64,000 bases of DNA, taken from positions 2,198,527-2,262,526 of the forward strand of contig RPFO01000078.1 in the NCBI GenBank assembly GCA_009746045.1, given 5' to 3'. Below the pieces are notes generated by a model that was not told the origin of the DNA, did no database searches, and worked only from the letters and a program-made list of their open reading frames with translations. This document shows, piece after piece, positions 37,332 to 47,905 of the stretch (its first letter is position 1; each line of letters opens with the position of its first letter). Position numbers and translations under genes: made by a program. Source of the stretch: Mesostigma viride. Lineage: Eukaryota; Streptophyta; Mesostigmatophyceae; Mesostigmatales; Mesostigmataceae.

Positions 37332-37580
37332 GTGCATGCCGCAGCAGAGATGGAGAAGGAAAAGGCCAAGGTGGGACACGGCAAGGTGGCAATGCCAGGA
37401 GAGACAACACGTGCAGCGGTACGGGGCAAGCTTTCAAAGGATGACACCAAGAACTCGCCACTGAGAAAGTTCTTAATTGCAGGTGACAACTTGAAAAACC
37501 AGAGGGGGGTACTGAAAGGAACTGACAAAACAAGCTGGAAACACCTCAGGTGCATGATAAAATGCACCACAATGTCATGA
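37332..37580 (+). CDS. Small unknown ORF in the CACTA-like element
   Basis: 82 codons from ATG, Lys-rich: MEKEKAKVGHGKVAMPGETT, TSWKHLRCMIKCTTMS. There is no family match and no splicing evidence. It may be chance. Confidence 0.2.
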   Translation: MHAAAEMEKEKAKVGHGKVAMPGETTRAAVRGKLSKDDTKNSPLRKFLIAGDNLKNQRGVLKGTDKTSWKHLRCMIKCTTMS

Positions 37581-38015
37581 GCCGTGGGAGACATGGTTTA
37601 TTGCAAAAATATCGACTGGGATGTTAAGAAAAACACCAATATTGAACATTCAGGGCAATCGTCATCACGGTCATCAAGTGTCAACCTCCGACCCATCGCT
37701 GGCCAAGCATCCATCATGCTGATCAAAGGTGGCATCGTCAATATCTACACTAAATCACAACACTGCATCATGCATCCATTGCTCTGAGCTCACAACACTG
37801 GTATGATAAAATGGCAACGGGGAGTGAACATGTTCAGATGGCATGCAACAACCCGATGAAATGGCACAACTGATCAAATACGAACACCAACTGTATTGAT
37901 ACACACACAAGGAACGGTGCACTCAAGCATGGCTGTGGGTGGTGTGCAAAATGGACACCCACAATCATCTCACAAATGCAATATAAAATCTGTTGACCGA
38001 CAAGCACAACGGGGC

Positions 38016-38357
38016 TCAACAGTCCTCGTCATCAAAGTCATCATCCTCATCATCACTGAAACCATTACGAGGGCTGTCCCAGCCACCATTGCTGAAATAT
38101 CTGGATGACTCTCTAGAAACAATCACAGGACACTGTCGAGTGCTACGGCAATGTGACCAAGGCTCAGAGCCTACAAAATCTGCATCCGCATGTGGCCTCT
38201 CGCCGTGTTGGACTGACGGATGTGCCCAGCCCGACTGTGTTAGGTATATTGCCTGCATGCAAGACAAAAATACATCATCCGGCAAAGCACGCATCGGTAC
38301 ACACAAAAATTTGTTAGTGAGATGAAGCCACGCGCTGGACGCGCCAACAACTGTCAA
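38016..38357 (-). CDS. Possible last exon with acidic C-terminus
   Basis: The minus-strand frame ends SRESSRYFSNGGWDSPRNGF and then SDDEDDDFDDEDC before the stop. The acidic tail and composition suggest coding, but the upstream exons could not be joined. It may belong to a transposon-borne gene read from right to left. Confidence 0.3.
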   Translation of the reverse strand: MTVVGASSAWLHLTNKFLCVPMRALPDDVFLSCMQAIYLTQSGWAHPSVQHGERPHADADFVGSEPWSHCRSTRQCPVIVSRESSRYFSNGGWDSPRNGFSDDEDDDFDDEDC

Positions 38358-38359
38358 CT

Positions 38360-41300
38360 TTGCATGACTTCAGTTCACTTGTATGTAAGGATGCGGGGGA
38401 GATCGCAGCAGTTGCGTGGCTATCTATGAGTACCGGCCTAGTTTTAGGACAAAGAAGGTGAGATACTGGGCCAAGAGAGAGACAGGGGTGCTCGAGAAAA
38501 AAATTGGCCATGGATGTTCACCTAAATTGTATCTACATGCCTCACAAGTTGTAGGGAACTGCACACCCAGGAATCCTGGAGTCGCAAAGGTTCCCTAACA
38601 TGCCAAGAGGCCTCACAATCTACTTCATTGCAATCTCTGTATGGTTAATACGGCAATAAGAAAGAAACGCCTGATTAGTGCCAAGAAAAAGCAAGGCCAA
38701 TCAACCAACAATATGCCCCGTTACAGGTAGGATGAACTCTAACGAGGCTGAAGGCTCTACGTCTGCAATTGACACTAGCAGGAGTCGTTCAGGGTGGGGT
38801 GTGGGGGGGAGGGAATGACAAAAAGCTGTGATCTGAGCAAAAAGGATAAATATGCAAAGATGCTACCCATGCAAGGAAGCGAGACATAGTCCAGCAATGC
38901 CACGAATGTCAGCCGAGGCTACTGGATTGCAAAGAAGGTTCTACCGACAGCGAAGGAATTGGTACGAATAATGCCAACTATTTGTAGCTGAGAGCATCAC
39001 CAGCGGGCTACAAAAAAATCATGCACGGAAGCTGGAAGAACAAGGCCAATGGTGGCTGACGCGCACAGCACGTTGATAATTTGAGGAATGAGCACTACAT
39101 AAAGAATGATCACCGTTGCTCACCATCAAGAATTCGCCGCGCTGGACAGGCGACCAAGAGCTTGTCGCTGCCACATGCGATGGGGCCGCGTGCAAGCCCA
39201 ACGGTATTAGGCATCACAAGTACACGCGCAAAATTGACACCACAATGGCAACACAGATGCACACATACGAATGTATAACGACCGAAAGCATAAACAGAGA
39301 ATCAGTTGGTTAAGACAAGGAAAGTGGCGCAAGAGCAGCCCATGTCATGCAACTCTCAATCTGAACAAGGTTATGCCCTTCATGAAAACTAAATCAGATG
39401 TCGTTTGCATAGTCTATTGACCTTGTACGAATGAGATAGTGAAACTGCTGCAGCATTCATGGCAAGCACGGCTAACTTGGCATGAAACCGAGCGGCCCAG
39501 CAGCCTTGGCCCTAGGGCGATACGTGAGAATGCCACGTGCGTACGGCATGCATGTTAAAGTCGATGCAAACTTATTAGTATTTCAGGCGAGGAATTCCTT
39601 GCTCACCTCAACTGGTAAAGAGTGGGCAGCTTCTGGATGTCCGAATGTGCTGTGCGTACCACTGAGCGAACAGATCGATTAAAGCTTTATTCTAGACCAT
39701 GCCTATGTTTCTCCCCCGATGGCTGCTTGTAGCCTTGTCCGAGCTCGCTCCTGAATTCATTTGAGACGACGCCCTAATGGCTACATAAATCACGACGGTC
39801 ATCAGTGAGCCTATGCTCCTATTCCAACCACCACGTGCGTTCATACAGAAGCGACATTGCTGGAAATCAAAAGGCACATAATCCCGCCTTGGCTGCGAGC
39901 CGATCGCAGCTCCCTTCCACCTTTCCCACCTGTGCAGCGTGGATAGATGTGCAACTCTAAGGTCTTTTTTTTTTCGCGTCGTCTTAACTTCAACTTCAAC
40001 GTAACACCCGCGCAACCACTGGAATTAGGGCTCGCAATTCGCCAAGTCCCATCAACGTCGCAAAGTCTGGTGTCGTCGCTCTTCCTGTCATCAATCATTA
40101 GTGCCAAATACTATCGTCATTACTGTCGTCATTAGAGGCCCTTTAGGCCTTTACTATCGTCAGTCACTCGCTTTGTGACGATAATAACGTACGGTAGATG
40201 GCATCAGTCGTACTTCCCGCCCCCCCCCCTGCCCACGTCCCCTTCCGATTTCGCCGCTACTACATCTCGCCCCAAGTAGAAGTTTGCATTTTGCCATACA
40301 TTAGGAATAACTGACTGACGAAACTAGTAAAAAGACGACTGACATGACTCTCTAGTATCGCTTGGTTGGGACCGCTGGCCTGGCATCGTAACTGTTAGCC
40401 GTACCGTTCAGACTACAGTCCACAGCAGCCCCTAGCTTGGGAGTCTGGAATGAATGGACAAAAATCTTTCGCAACATGCGCAAGTCTGGAATCAACCCGT
40501 CAGGATCCTTGCGCAAAATTCAAATATTACGCCGAAACCGATGGCAAACGACTAGGTGCACGCAATGGCTAAGGCAGTGAGGGGCTGAGGGTACGCTCGA
40601 GCGAAGGGGCCACCTAGTTTTATGTAACCACAGAGTGTGCAATAACAAACGGGGCTGCAGGTCCACGAAACGACGTGATTTCTCTAGCAATTGCGGCGTA
40701 GCAGTTTGGATCATGATGTAGGTGCACTTAGGATGTATGTCGAGTTTAATTAAGCATGGAGGTAGCAATGAGGGACTGAGACACATCATATCCAGTTCTG
40801 AATCAAGCCGTTCTTTACGCTGAAACACAGCGCAAGCAAGATCTCCGGAACCTGCCGCCAAGCTCCTTAGCCGCTAAGGTTAGCAAAATTCTGCCAGCTT
40901 CTTTTACAGCGGTTAGCATGCCGTGCTCATGTGTATGAGGCCATTTCATGGCGGCCGGGTAAAGCTGGCCATGTCTTTGAGAGCTTTGAATATGTATTCT
41001 CTGAAGGCTTTCAATACCATGGTGCTTTCTGCGCTCGGCATCTTATGTGTGCCTTCGAATTGCCGTTTTCCTCTTCAATTGCGCGTGTACCTGCGGGTGA
41101 CTGATACCGTTGGGCTGGCCTCACCTGCGGCCTACCCGCGAATGGCAGGCTAGCTCCTGGTCGAGACTTGTGGTGAGTAGTGGGTACCATCGCATACCTG
41201 GAGTCTGTACTTTGTTATCGACGTGCTGTATGTGGCATTGCTAGAATGCATCCAGTTCTTCCTGTTTCTAACTCCAATTACTTGGCATTTTTGCAATCAT

Positions 41301-42057
41301 GCTCCGCCTACATTTAAACACACATGCGTTGCATTTTTTCATAAGGCTTCTTTGTTGTTGAAAGCCGTAAACTGTCTTTCTGCTATTTACATCCCGTCTG
41401 CTGCGACTTTCTCCGGTTTTTCCCCATTGACCCCGTCTCTGCTGCACTTTCCATCAGCTCCTTTTTGTTGACAATCAGCGCTTTTAACCTTGTTAGCAAA
41501 TTGTAAAAATGACACTGTCTAATATATATGAGAAAAATCCTTGTGCCTATTTTTATTAGGAGTTCAGTCATTGGGCTCTAGGAGACATGTGTGATCAACT
41601 TTGAGGCTCGTCCTTTGGGATAAAACCTCCAAAGAGTCACACCACTGGACGAGTTATCTTGAACCAGAACTTTTTGTTGGAACACTGACTGAGAGCAGCA
41701 CGCTTAAGGTTTTGTAAGAAAATCATTTTTTCTCTGAAACGCCATAGCTCCTTTCTAATCATTGTGATTGTGTTGCGTATTCCTTGTCAGTCAGTTAGTT
41801 ATGTATTCCTTATCATGGGACAGGCGGAGGGGGGCTAATAATTCCTCATGGGGGCAGCAAGGGAGTTGGTAGCACACGCAGTTATGAGCTTTGCTTCTTT
41901 CAACATGTTGCTCATAATATCCAATTTCGTGGTTTCTTGGTCTTTGGTATCTTCATAATAGTAGTGCTAGGGTCTCACTTGGTCACCCTTACAATGTTAG
42001 TGCCCTTCAGCAATCTCATTTTTAGTCAAATTAGGCTTCAATGGTCATCGATTTGAA
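38360..42057. other. CACTA-like element interior, no confident gene
   Basis: Short frames only. A minus-strand frame at 39841-40107 (TWRIASPNSSGCAGVTLKLK then LRRREKKKT) might be an exon. No DDE-type transposase motif or long ORF was recognised. Base composition is more AT-rich than the host genes. Confidence 0.4.
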
Positions 42058-43626
42058 ATGGGAAGCGTAGTGAAGGCCGGTTCACGCCGAGAGAAACGCA
42101 GCGCTGCCGATCCAAGAGTGCAGCCGTGCACGAAGCTCGCAAAGCTGCCTGCAGCAGCACCACCACCGCCGGCAGCGCCGACAATCCTGCCCCCGACAGC
42201 ACTCCCTTCAACAACCGCCACAGCATCGGTGCCATCATCCATGTTGCCTGCGCAAAGAGCAGATGAAGACATGGCCTCGGTAGAGGCGGCGCTGGCCGCG
42301 CTCCTTGCCAAGAAGGAGGCAATGATTGCAGCCAGAAAGGCGGCCGATGTCTCCCATGCAACCCCTGAAGTAAGTCTCAGGAGTGGGTGGGGTTGTAAAC
42401 CTGGACATGGTTATGAGTGGTGTGATTTGGGGGGTTGCAAACAGGGGTAGTTCATGAGTGGGCAGAGTGGGGGCTGTGGGAAATTGGGGTTATTTATGAG
42501 TGGAGGGGCTGTAAACTGGGTTGTTTTTTAGTGGGCTGAGCGGGGGCTGTTGGGGGGTTGTCAGCCGCGTTATTTATGTGGGCTGGGCGGGGGCTGTCGG
42601 AAACTGGGATTATTTATGAGTGGGCAGTGTGTGAAACTGTTTTTTTTTTTTTTTAACAACTGGTTGAGGAGGTTGTAAACACTTGGGATTATTTAGGGGG
42701 GGGGGGGGGACTGTAAACTCGGTGGCATTTGAGGTGGCTGAGTGGCGCACTCGTTTTTCATAGCCCCCGGGGGCTGTGGAGAACTGGGGTTAATATGAGG
42801 GGGAGGTTGTAAACTGCATGGGTGGTTTATGAGTGGGCTGAGTGGGGGGCTGTAGGAACCTGGGGTTATTTATGAGAGGGGGGGTCTAAACTGGTGTGGT
42901 TTATGTCAGAGTGGGCTGAGTGGGGCTGTGGGAAACTGGGATAATGTGTGGGTGGGGGGTTGTATTTAACTGGATTGTTTATGAGTGGGCTGAGCAGGGG
43001 CTGTCATAAACTGGGATTATTTATGAGTAGGCAGTGTGTGAAAAGTGGGATTTTTTTGTTTTTGATTACTGATTGAGGGGGTTGAAAACCATTGGGATTA
43101 TTTATGAGGGGGGGCGGGTTGGAAACTGGGTGGTTTATGGGTGGCTGAGTGGTGACTGTGGGAAACTGGGGTTATTTATGAGAGGGGGGTCTAAACTGGG
43201 GTGGTTTATGTCAGAGTGGGCTGAGTGGGGGCTGTGGGAAACTGGGATAGTGTATGAGTGGGGGGGTCTAAACTGGGTTGTTCATGAGTGGGCTGAGCGG
43301 GGGCTGTCAGAACCTGGGATTATTTATGAGTGGGCAGTGTGTGAAACTGGGATTTTTTTTTTATTTTTTTTAATGAGTGATTGCAATTTTACAACCCCCT
43401 CATGAGGGGGTTGTAAACACTGGGATTATGAGTTTGCGGGCGGGGAGGCCGCCTTGCTGTTCTTGAAACCCATTCAAGGATGTTCTAGGCAACACGTTGA
43501 TTTTGATGTGCAACATTTCTATTGATCGAGGCTGTGAAAGGCTATGACACATCTTGAGTGTTTAAACTTGCCTTTTTTTTCTGCTCACAGGGAGACAAGG
43601 TGCCGGCCTCCTCGTCGTCCACTTGA
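42058..43626 (+). CDS. Two-exon small protein in the CACTA-like element
   Basis: Exon 42058-42369 begins MGSVVKAGSRREKRSAADPR, followed by a Pro/Ala/Thr-rich part and a helix (MASVEAALAALLAKKEAMIA). The donor is CTGAA|GTAAGT. The second exon 43591-43626 follows CTCACAG and codes GDKVPASSSST and stop. Phases match, giving 115 aa. The function is unknown, and upstream exons are possible. Confidence 0.45.
42370..43440 (+). repeat. Degenerate tandem repeats (GAGTGGGCTGAG...)
   Basis: The intron of the 42058 gene is filled with imperfect units of about 50-100 bp built on GAGTGGGCTGAGTGGGGGCT, GTGGGAAACTGGG and TTATTTATGAG. Confidence 0.8.
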
Positions 43627-44049
43627 CATCGTCATCTAGGCACTACGGCTGCGCATGTTTGTTTTTGTTTTCTTGATCTATACCGAGCGCTTTCTTGTTC
43701 ATGAATTGGTTACTAGGGTGCGGTGGCAGATGAGACAATTGACACCAACCATCCGTTCATGTTTCTTGCGCATGTGCGTTTTTTAATGCATTCCAGGAAC
43801 ATTCCGAGATTTCTGTCACGCAACGACAAGCGCCAAGCCGGCGTTTGCAAATTGTCACTGATCGATAATCACTGTTGAAGAATGAAGAATCAAGACTGAA
43901 TGAAGATCTGTTACATTTATCTTTATATTTGTAATAAAGAAATCGCGAGGCGTGCTTTTCATCCGTTTTGCTTTGGAATGTGTTCTGATATATCTGTGTG
44001 ACATGTCACGATATATCTGTGTGATATGTCATGATCGCCCGTGGTTTTA

Positions 44050-44475
44050 TGTCACTGTTTTCTCCCTAGATTTATCAGTGACAATGTCACGGATTTTGTC
44101 ACCCTTTTTTCCTGATATATCAGTGACAATGTCACGGATTTTGTCACCCTTTTTTCCTGATATATCAGTGATAATGTCACGGATTTGTCACCCTTTTTTT
44201 CGTGATATATCAGTGATAATGTCACGGATTTGTCACCCTTTTTTTCGTGATATATCAGTGATAATGTCACGGATTTTGTCAGTGCGTTTTGTCAAGTCGT
44301 GACATTGATATTTTGTGATAATTTCCTTGTTTTTGTCACAAAGATAATCACAGAATATGCTGGTTTTATCACATGATTTGTCACGAAATGTCACAGAATA
44401 TCACAGTTTTGTCACAAAAAATCACAAAGTGTCACATTTTGTCACATCCACATCACAAAATGTCACACCCCCCTT
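44050..44475. repeat. Right subterminal repeats of the CACTA-like element
   Basis: Five tandem units of about 58 bp contain TGATATATCAGTGA, AATGTCACGGATTT and GTCACCCTTTTTT. TGTCACAAA/ATCACAAAA motifs then run up to the terminus. Confidence 0.85.
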
Positions 44476-44484
44476 CCTAGTGAA

Positions 44485-45719
44485 GGGCTTATATCCATGC
44501 GCAGCCTGGGGGCAATTGTTGAGGGAGAACTCTACCAAACATAAATAATCCTCCCAATCACTTCCCGAGCCATTAACATAGTGCCTAAGCGCTTCTTCCA
44601 CTACCCTATTAAGACGCTCTACTAAATGAGAGGAGGAGGAGTGGTAGGCAGTACCGTAGGTAACCTTGGTACCGATGGCAGCGAAAAACTGCTGCCAAAA
44701 ATCTGAGGTAAATAACTTATCTTTATCACTAATAAACTGCCTACTCAAACCATGATATCTGTATACATTATTGAGATATAGGCGTGCGCAATCACGTGCG
44801 GTGAGTTCTAAAGGACACGGCACGAGATGGCACATACGAGTAAAGCGATCTATGAACACAAGGATTTGGGCATTGCCTCTATCATTCTTTCTAAAAGGTC
44901 CTACAAAATCCATCATGATAGAATCCCACGGCATGATGGGATCAGGCAAGGTCCTAGGTTCTGCTATCTGTCCTACGTTATTGGGTTTCATCTCCTGGCA
45001 AGATTGACAGGTTCTAACATACTCATCTACATCCTTAAAAAGGGAAGGCCAGTAATAAGAGCGGGCTACTAGGTCCCGTACCCGTTTACCACCCTGATGA
45101 GCAGCTAAGTCATGCAACTCAAAGAGCAAGGAGGAGCGACAGATAGGAGGGACATACAGGCGCCATTGAGGGGGAGAATCTGCTATCTGCACATATAAAA
45201 ACCCACCTACAAATTTACAAGGGTGCTTGCCTAATTGTTGGGGATGGGCAGCAATGGCAGCTAATGCTTCCGGCTCAGTGGCCGTAAATCTACTAATAAG
45301 GCGTTCGAGATCAGAGGTAGGCATCGCTACAGAGGTATCCAGAACAGGTTTAAAGAGATCTCCTACCGCCTTGCCAAAGAGAAGGGGAGGTCCTAGAGGG
45401 ACTATTTTTTCATAAGACTTTCCTGACCTAGTCGCTATATGGCTGAGCGGTATAGAAATTTTATTTTTCCCCTCCCCCCCACCGAGGCCACGGGAAGGGC
45501 CTCACACGGGAGAGAGAGTCCTACGTGAGAAAGGAGATCAGGCATGCGAACAGCTGTATGAAAGAGGTAGGCATAGGATTCATCATCAGGTAGTTCACCG
45601 TAAGGGGTTACACCCATAGTAGTAGGAACTAGAGTAGTATTGAGAACATCAAGGTCCTCGAAAAAGGAGTAATCTGCACGACGAGAGAGTGCATCTGGTA
45701 CTATGTTATCTACACCCAT
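44485..45719 (-). pseudogene. Ty3 pol: RNase H end and integrase N-terminal/catalytic part
   Basis: The frame starts with GVDNIVPDALSRRADY (the usual end of the RNase H/connection segment). A frame change follows near 45430, then the integrase. The HHCC zinc finger is present (LHDLAAHQGG ... CQSCQ), and so is the catalytic core with MMDFVGPF (first D), SDKDKLFTSDFW (second D) and HLVERLNRVVEEAL (E). The core is cut at GYKPF by the CACTA insertion. Integrase inserts the cDNA into host DNA. Two frame breaks and the insertion make this copy inactive. Confidence 0.9.
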
Positions 45720-47811
45720 ACTGAAGTTTAAAAGGGGAAAACTGTGCTAAAAATTCCATCCAGCGCGCTTGCCGAGGGGTAAGGTTGGGTTGGGAGAGAA
45801 GATGGGTAAGGGGACGGTGATCCGTTTGGATAACTAATCTATAAGGATCGAGCTCACAAGGTTCATTCAGGCAGATATCAAATTGAGCACCTTTAAGAAA
45901 GTGCTGCCACGCGTGGCAACAATACACCACCGCTAAGAGTTCTTGCTGGTGTACGGGATAGTTACGCTCCGCAGGGAGCATTGTCCTAGAGATATACTCA
46001 ATTGGCTGTAAGCCCTGACCCTGATCCTGGAGAAGGACGCCCCCTATAGCTACTTTACTAGCATCTGTAGCTACAACAAAAGGTTTAGTAGTATCCGGTA
46101 GGATGAGTACAGGAGGGGAAAGGAGTAGGGATTTTAGACACTGAAAAGCCGACTGACATTCACTACTCCAAACAAAGGGGATATGCTTCTTTAATAAATG
46201 ATTAATAGGGGCTGCTATAGTTGCGAAACGCGGGATAAAACGCCTATAGTAAGAAGCAATTCCTAGAAAACTACGTACACCTTTAACGTCGGTAGGGGTA
46301 GGCCATTCCTGAATTGACTTAGTTTTATCCGGGTCGGTAGCGACCCCGGCATCTGACAGAACGTGCCCTAAAAATGGGACACTCCTACCCGACCGAACTT
46401 TCGCACGGCGCGCCCACAAAGAATTTTCAGCCATTATTTCTAATACTTTCTTTAAATCACGTAGGTGCGTTTCAAAATCAGGAGAGTAAATAAGGATATC
46501 ATCTAAGTAAGCTTGAGCACAAGAACGGTCATGCTCAGATAAAGAAACAGAGGAGAAGGAAGGATCCTTTAAATCAGAGGACACTTGAGGAAGGTGAGAA
46601 TTTCCCATAACAGGTCTAAGCACTTCATTCATTAACATTTGAAAAGAGGCAGGAGAGTTACAGAGTCCCATAGCCGCTACTCTAAACTGGTAATGACCAA
46701 AAGGGGTAGCAAAGGCGGTTTTATGGCAATCCTCAGGAGCTATCCGCAACTGCCAAAAACCATCCGCACAATCCAGTACTGTGAAACAAGTGGAACCTTT
46801 AACCTTATTAAATATATCATCAATACGAGGTAGAGGGTATTTAGACTTCACAGTAATATCATTCAACTTCCTATAATCAGTAACTAGGCGAAACTTGCCA
46901 TTTGGCTTAGGAACTAACAGGACACCAGCTGAGTAGGGAGAGTTACTAGGCTCTATCAATCCTGCTTCTAATAATGACACTAAAATCTGTTTTAGTTCCT
47001 TTAACTCGGTAGGGCCCATTCTATACATCGGAGAGTGCGTAGGAACTGCACCGTCCTTGATAACTACACGGTGTAAAACAGAACGAGGAGGAGGATAAGA
47101 AGGAGTCTTTTCTTCAAAAACTTTTGAGGAATCTATCACAGCCATGTATCTTACTATTTCATTTTCAGTAAATCCCACTCCTATTGTATCCACTGTGTTT
47201 ACATCTATATCCACACTATTATTAGGGATAGGTATCTCCTGTACTTCTAACTGAAGGAACATACATAATAGGTATCCATATTCCTTTAGTTCAGATCGCA
47301 ATTCATCATTGGACATTAATACTTCAGGTATAGGTCTTACAGGAGGATCAACAGGTGTAGGAGGAGTAATATCTACCAAGGATAAATTTTCCAATCTATA
47401 ATGACGTTCCGGTACCCAGTAAGAGCTATCTGGAAACCAAATGACCATGGTATCATAATTAATAGTAATCTTATTATCCTGGTGCCAATCTAATCCTAGT
47501 AGTACATCAGCGGTAGTGATAGGGCCTATAGTGGCCGTCAGGTTGACAGTACGTCCTTGTATGACCAGGGGAAGGGACACCGTACCCGGGGAATGACTGG
47601 TGCGACCATCAGCATAATGAACAGTGACAGGTTTGGTGTGAGGGATAGGGACTAGTCCTAAACGCCTAACTAGGGCCTCGCTCACAAAGGAGCTAGCCGC
47701 ACCGCTATCTACCAACACAGAGACATTCAAGAGTTCATCAGCATGCAAGAAGGGGTCTACAACAGTATGAGGAACGGTTAAACCACCATTCAAGAACATA
47801 AGAGGACGCAC
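45706..47811 (-). CDS. Ty3 pol: protease, reverse transcriptase, RNase H
   Basis: A 701-codon open frame. The retropepsin motif VLVDSGAASSFVSE lies near residue 33, with a second hydrophobic TTADVLLGLDW. RT motifs are LVTDYRKLN, FTVLDCADGFWQL, FGHYQFRVAAMGLCNSPASF and AYLDDILIYS. An about 30-residue Ser-rich insertion (QVSSDLKDPSFSSVSLS) lies before YLDD. Then come the thumb/connection (FLGIASYYRRFI) and RNase H (FVVATDASKVAIGGVL ... VIQTDHRPL). The frame ends prematurely at KLQYGCR where ALSRR should follow in the next frame. Its start as drawn is not an ATG; it may be expressed by frameshift or readthrough from gag. Confidence 0.9.
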   Translation of the reverse strand: MRPLMFLNGGLTVPHTVVDPFLHADELLNVSVLVDSGAASSFVSEALVRRLGLVPIPHTKPVTVHYADGRTSHSPGTVSLPLVIQGRTVNLTATIGPITTADVLLGLDWHQDNKITINYDTMVIWFPDSSYWVPERHYRLENLSLVDITPPTPVDPPVRPIPEVLMSNDELRSELKEYGYLLCMFLQLEVQEIPIPNNSVDIDVNTVDTIGVGFTENEIVRYMAVIDSSKVFEEKTPSYPPPRSVLHRVVIKDGAVPTHSPMYRMGPTELKELKQILVSLLEAGLIEPSNSPYSAGVLLVPKPNGKFRLVTDYRKLNDITVKSKYPLPRIDDIFNKVKGSTCFTVLDCADGFWQLRIAPEDCHKTAFATPFGHYQFRVAAMGLCNSPASFQMLMNEVLRPVMGNSHLPQVSSDLKDPSFSSVSLSEHDRSCAQAYLDDILIYSPDFETHLRDLKKVLEIMAENSLWARRAKVRSGRSVPFLGHVLSDAGVATDPDKTKSIQEWPTPTDVKGVRSFLGIASYYRRFIPRFATIAAPINHLLKKHIPFVWSSECQSAFQCLKSLLLSPPVLILPDTTKPFVVATDASKVAIGGVLLQDQGQGLQPIEYISRTMLPAERNYPVHQQELLAVVYCCHAWQHFLKGAQFDICLNEPCELDPYRLVIQTDHRPLTHLLSQPNLTPRQARWMEFLAQFSPFKLQYGCR

Positions 47812-47905
47812 ACGTAGTGGTAGGGATGATTCAGCTCCTACAGAGGTTATAAAAACAGGCAGGCAAAAATTTTTATCTGGGGTACTATCTAAGGACCTGT
47901 CCAGG

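Larger units (their letters stand above)
36988..44482. mobile_element. CACTA-like DNA transposon nested in the Ty3 integrase
   Basis: The ends are CACTAGGAAGGGG...TGTGACATTTTGTGAT on the left and its inverse (ATCACAAAATGTCACA... then CCTTCCTAGTG) on the right. That gives a 7,495-bp element with CACTA termini and a 2-bp AA duplication (36986-36987, 44483-44484). Excising it plus one AA makes the integrase flanks collinear (GYKPF followed by FLDTGR). Subterminal regions are dense in TGTGACA and TGTGATA motifs in both orientations, as in CACTA/EnSpm elements. No transposase was recognised inside, so it may be non-autonomous or carry a diverged, intron-split enzyme. Confidence 0.8.
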
